From contig NZ_ARVW01000001.1 of the NCBI RefSeq assembly GCF_000384315.1, positions 8,477,001 through 8,541,000 of the forward strand: DNA of 64,000 nt, given 5' to 3'. The notes beneath the pieces are model-generated. The model had not been told where the DNA came from. It made no database searches and saw only the letters and a list, made by a program, of their open reading frames with translations. The number at the start of each line of letters is the position of its first letter. Position 1 is the stretch's first letter. Origin of the DNA: Amycolatopsis nigrescens CSC17Ta-90. GTDB lineage: Bacteria > Actinomycetota > Actinomycetes > Mycobacteriales > Pseudonocardiaceae. Both the position numbers and the translations under genes were made by a program. Of this stretch, positions 62,446 through 64,000 are shown one piece after another.

Positions 62446-64000
62446 TCAGTGCGCCGCGTCGTTCCAGGACCGGCCGGAGCCGACCGAGACCTCCAGCGGT
62501 ACCGCGAGCTGGTAGGCCGAGCCCATCTCCTTGCGTACCAAGGACTCCACCTCGGCGCGCTCGTCGCCGGCGACCTCCAGCACCAGTTCGTCGTGCACCT
62601 GCAGCAGCACCCGGCTGTTCAGCTTCGCCTCGGTCAGCGCGCGGTGCACGTTCAGCATGGCGACCTTGATGATGTCCGCCGCGCTGCCCTGGATGGGCGC
62701 GTTCAGCGCCATCCGCTCGGCCATCTCGCGACGCTGGCGATTGTCGCTGTTGAGGTCGGGCAGGTAGCGGCGGCGGCCGAAGATGGTCTCGGTGTAGCCG
62801 ACCTTCCCCGCCTCCACGACCACCGTCTGCAGGTAGTCGCGCACCCCGCCGAACCTGGCGAAGTACGCGTCCATCTGCGCCTTGGCCTCCTCGGTGGAGA
62901 TCCGCAGCTGCTGCGCGAGGCCGAAGGCGGACAGCCCGTAGGCCAGGCCGTAGGACATCGCCTTGATCCGGTAGCGCAGCTCCGGGGTTACCTCCTCTGG
63001 CGGCAGCGAGAACGCCTTCGACGCGACGAAGGTGTGCAGGTCCTCGCCGGTGTTGAAAGCCTCGATCAGGCCCTCGTCCCCGGACAGGTGCGCCATGATC
63101 CGCATCTCGATCTGGCTGTAGTCCGCGGTCATCAGCTCGGTGTAGCCACCGCCGACCACGAACGCGTCCCTGATCCGCCGCCCCTCCTCGGTGCGCACCG
63201 GGATGTTCTGCAGGTTCGGGTCCACAGAGGACAGCCGTCCGGTGGCGGCGATCGTCTGGTGCAGCGTGGTGTGGATCCGGCCGTCGTCCGCGATGGCCTT
63301 GATCAGCCCCTCCACCGTGCTGCGCAGCCGGGTGGCGTCCCGGTGCGCGAGCAGGTGCTGGAGGAAGGGGTGCTCGGTCTTCTCGTAGAGCGTCTGCAGC
63401 GCCTCGGCGTCGGTGGTGTAGCCGGTCTTGGTGCGCTTGGTCTTCGGCATCTCCAGCTTCTCGAAGAGCACCACCTGCAACTGCTTGGGCGAGCCGAGGT
63501 TGATCTGCTCGCCGATCACCGCGTAGGCGTCCTCGGCGGCCTGCCGGACCCCGGCCGCGTAGTGCGACTCCAACTCGGTCAGCTGCTCCGCATCCACCGC
63601 GATTCCGGCCGCCTCCAGCTCGGTGATCACCTCCAGCAGCGGCAGCTCGAGCTCGTCCAGCAGCTTCGCCGCGCCGATCTTGGTCAGCTCGCCGGCCAGC
63701 GATTCGGCCAGTTCGGCGATCGCGCGGGCGCGGACCAGTTCGGCCTGGACCAGCTTCTGGTCGCCCTCGTCGCCGTCGAGCAGGGACAGCTGCCCGTCGT
63801 CACCGTCAGCTTCCGAGCGCATCTCCCGCTGCAGGTAGCGCAGCACCAGGTCGTCCAGCTCGAAGGAGCGCTGCCCGGGGCGCACCAGGTAGGCGGCCAG
63901 CGCGGTGTCCATCGCCAACCCCGCCACCCGCCAGCCGCGGGCACGCGCCGCGTGCAGCGGCACCTTGAGCGAGTGCCCGACCTTGGGCACGTTGGCGTCC
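62446..64000 (-). CDS. polA: DNA polymerase I, C-terminal part (gene runs off the window)
   Basis: The last 517 residues of polA; the N-terminus lies right of base 64000. Family A motifs are present: motif A TADYSQIEMRIMAHLSG, motif B RRQREMAERMALNAPIQG-like (here NRQRREMAERMALNAPIQ) and motif C LLQVHDELVLE. The 3'-5' exonuclease region lacks clear catalytic acidic residues, as in other actinobacterial PolA. A core gene; together with rpsA, coaE and uvrB it fixes the chromosomal location. Confidence 0.97.
   Translation of the reverse strand, partial: DANVPKVGHSLKVPLHAARARGWRVAGLAMDTALAAYLVRPGQRSFELDDLVLRYLQREMRSEADGDDGQLSLLDGDEGDQKLVQAELVRARAIAELAESLAGELTKIGAAKLLDELELPLLEVITELEAAGIAVDAEQLTELESHYAAGVRQAAEDAYAVIGEQINLGSPKQLQVVLFEKLEMPKTKRTKTGYTTDAEALQTLYEKTEHPFLQHLLAHRDATRLRSTVEGLIKAIADDGRIHTTLHQTIAATGRLSSVDPNLQNIPVRTEEGRRIRDAFVVGGGYTELMTADYSQIEMRIMAHLSGDEGLIEAFNTGEDLHTFVASKAFSLPPEEVTPELRYRIKAMSYGLAYGLSAFGLAQQLRISTEEAKAQMDAYFARFGGVRDYLQTVVVEAGKVGYTETIFGRRRYLPDLNSDNRQRREMAERMALNAPIQGSAADIIKVAMLNVHRALTEAKLNSRVLLQVHDELVLEVAGDERAEVESLVRKEMGSAYQLAVPLEVSVGSGRSWNDAAH

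Overview
This window is high-GC actinomycete chromosome. The order polA, rpsA, coaE-grpB, uvrB in its right half, the SARP regulator, the XRE/DUF397 pair and the degenerate YhgE operon all fit Pseudonocardiales (Amycolatopsis-like). That placement is inferred from content, not from any search.

Left third (1-21334): the right flank of an aromatic (type II) polyketide biosynthetic cluster. A SARP activator with a TTA codon leads into a rightward operon: DUF1772 anthrone-oxygenase-like protein, MFS exporter, acyltransferase, SchA/CurD-like protein and membrane-anchored multicopper oxidase. This operon converges at a long hairpin on a ten-gene leftward operon (15737 down to 8195): SDR, beta-hydroxyacid dehydrogenase, TcmN/WhiE-type aromatase/cyclase, second DUF1772 protein, SDR, ABM monooxygenase, a 64-aa protein, and a dedicated acetyl-CoA carboxylase (AccDA fusion, AccB, AccC) that would supply malonyl-CoA. 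Divergent from it is a four-gene tailoring set (15989-21334): F420/flavin LLM oxidoreductase, asparagine-synthetase-like amide ligase with Ser in place of the catalytic Cys2, cysteine-synthase/SbnA-like PLP enzyme, and an M24 metallopeptidase-fold hydrolase. The last three suggest that an amino acid, possibly made on site, is ligated to the polyketide carboxylate. No ketosynthase, chain-length factor or acyl carrier protein is present, so the cluster core must lie left of base 1.

Middle (21513-41091): accessory genes. These are a RES-toxin/antitoxin-like pair, an S9 peptidase, TerC under a yybP-ykoY-type manganese riboswitch with a visible Shine-Dalgarno-sequestering arm, an unusual hydrolase-ABC ATPase fusion with its permease, an XRE/DUF397 pair, a two-component system with a fossil histidine-kinase tail, a LLM/SRPBCC/HxlR set, secreted S37 and serine beta-lactamase-like enzymes, and small enzymes.

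Right (41207-64000): the core genes uvrB, coaE-grpB, rpsA and polA (cut by the window edge). Between them lie a DUF5685 protein with a metallothionein-like Cys tail, an ABC/two-component module, two TetR systems with clear operators, a tandem GNAT duplication, a YhgE/Pip operon with a degenerate ATPase, a pair of unknown Rossmann-like paralogs, and a frameshifted AraC regulator.

Two copies of a long palindrome sharing an 18-nt arm act as terminators after the SARP gene and after the response regulator. No rRNA, tRNA, insertion sequence or CRISPR array was found.
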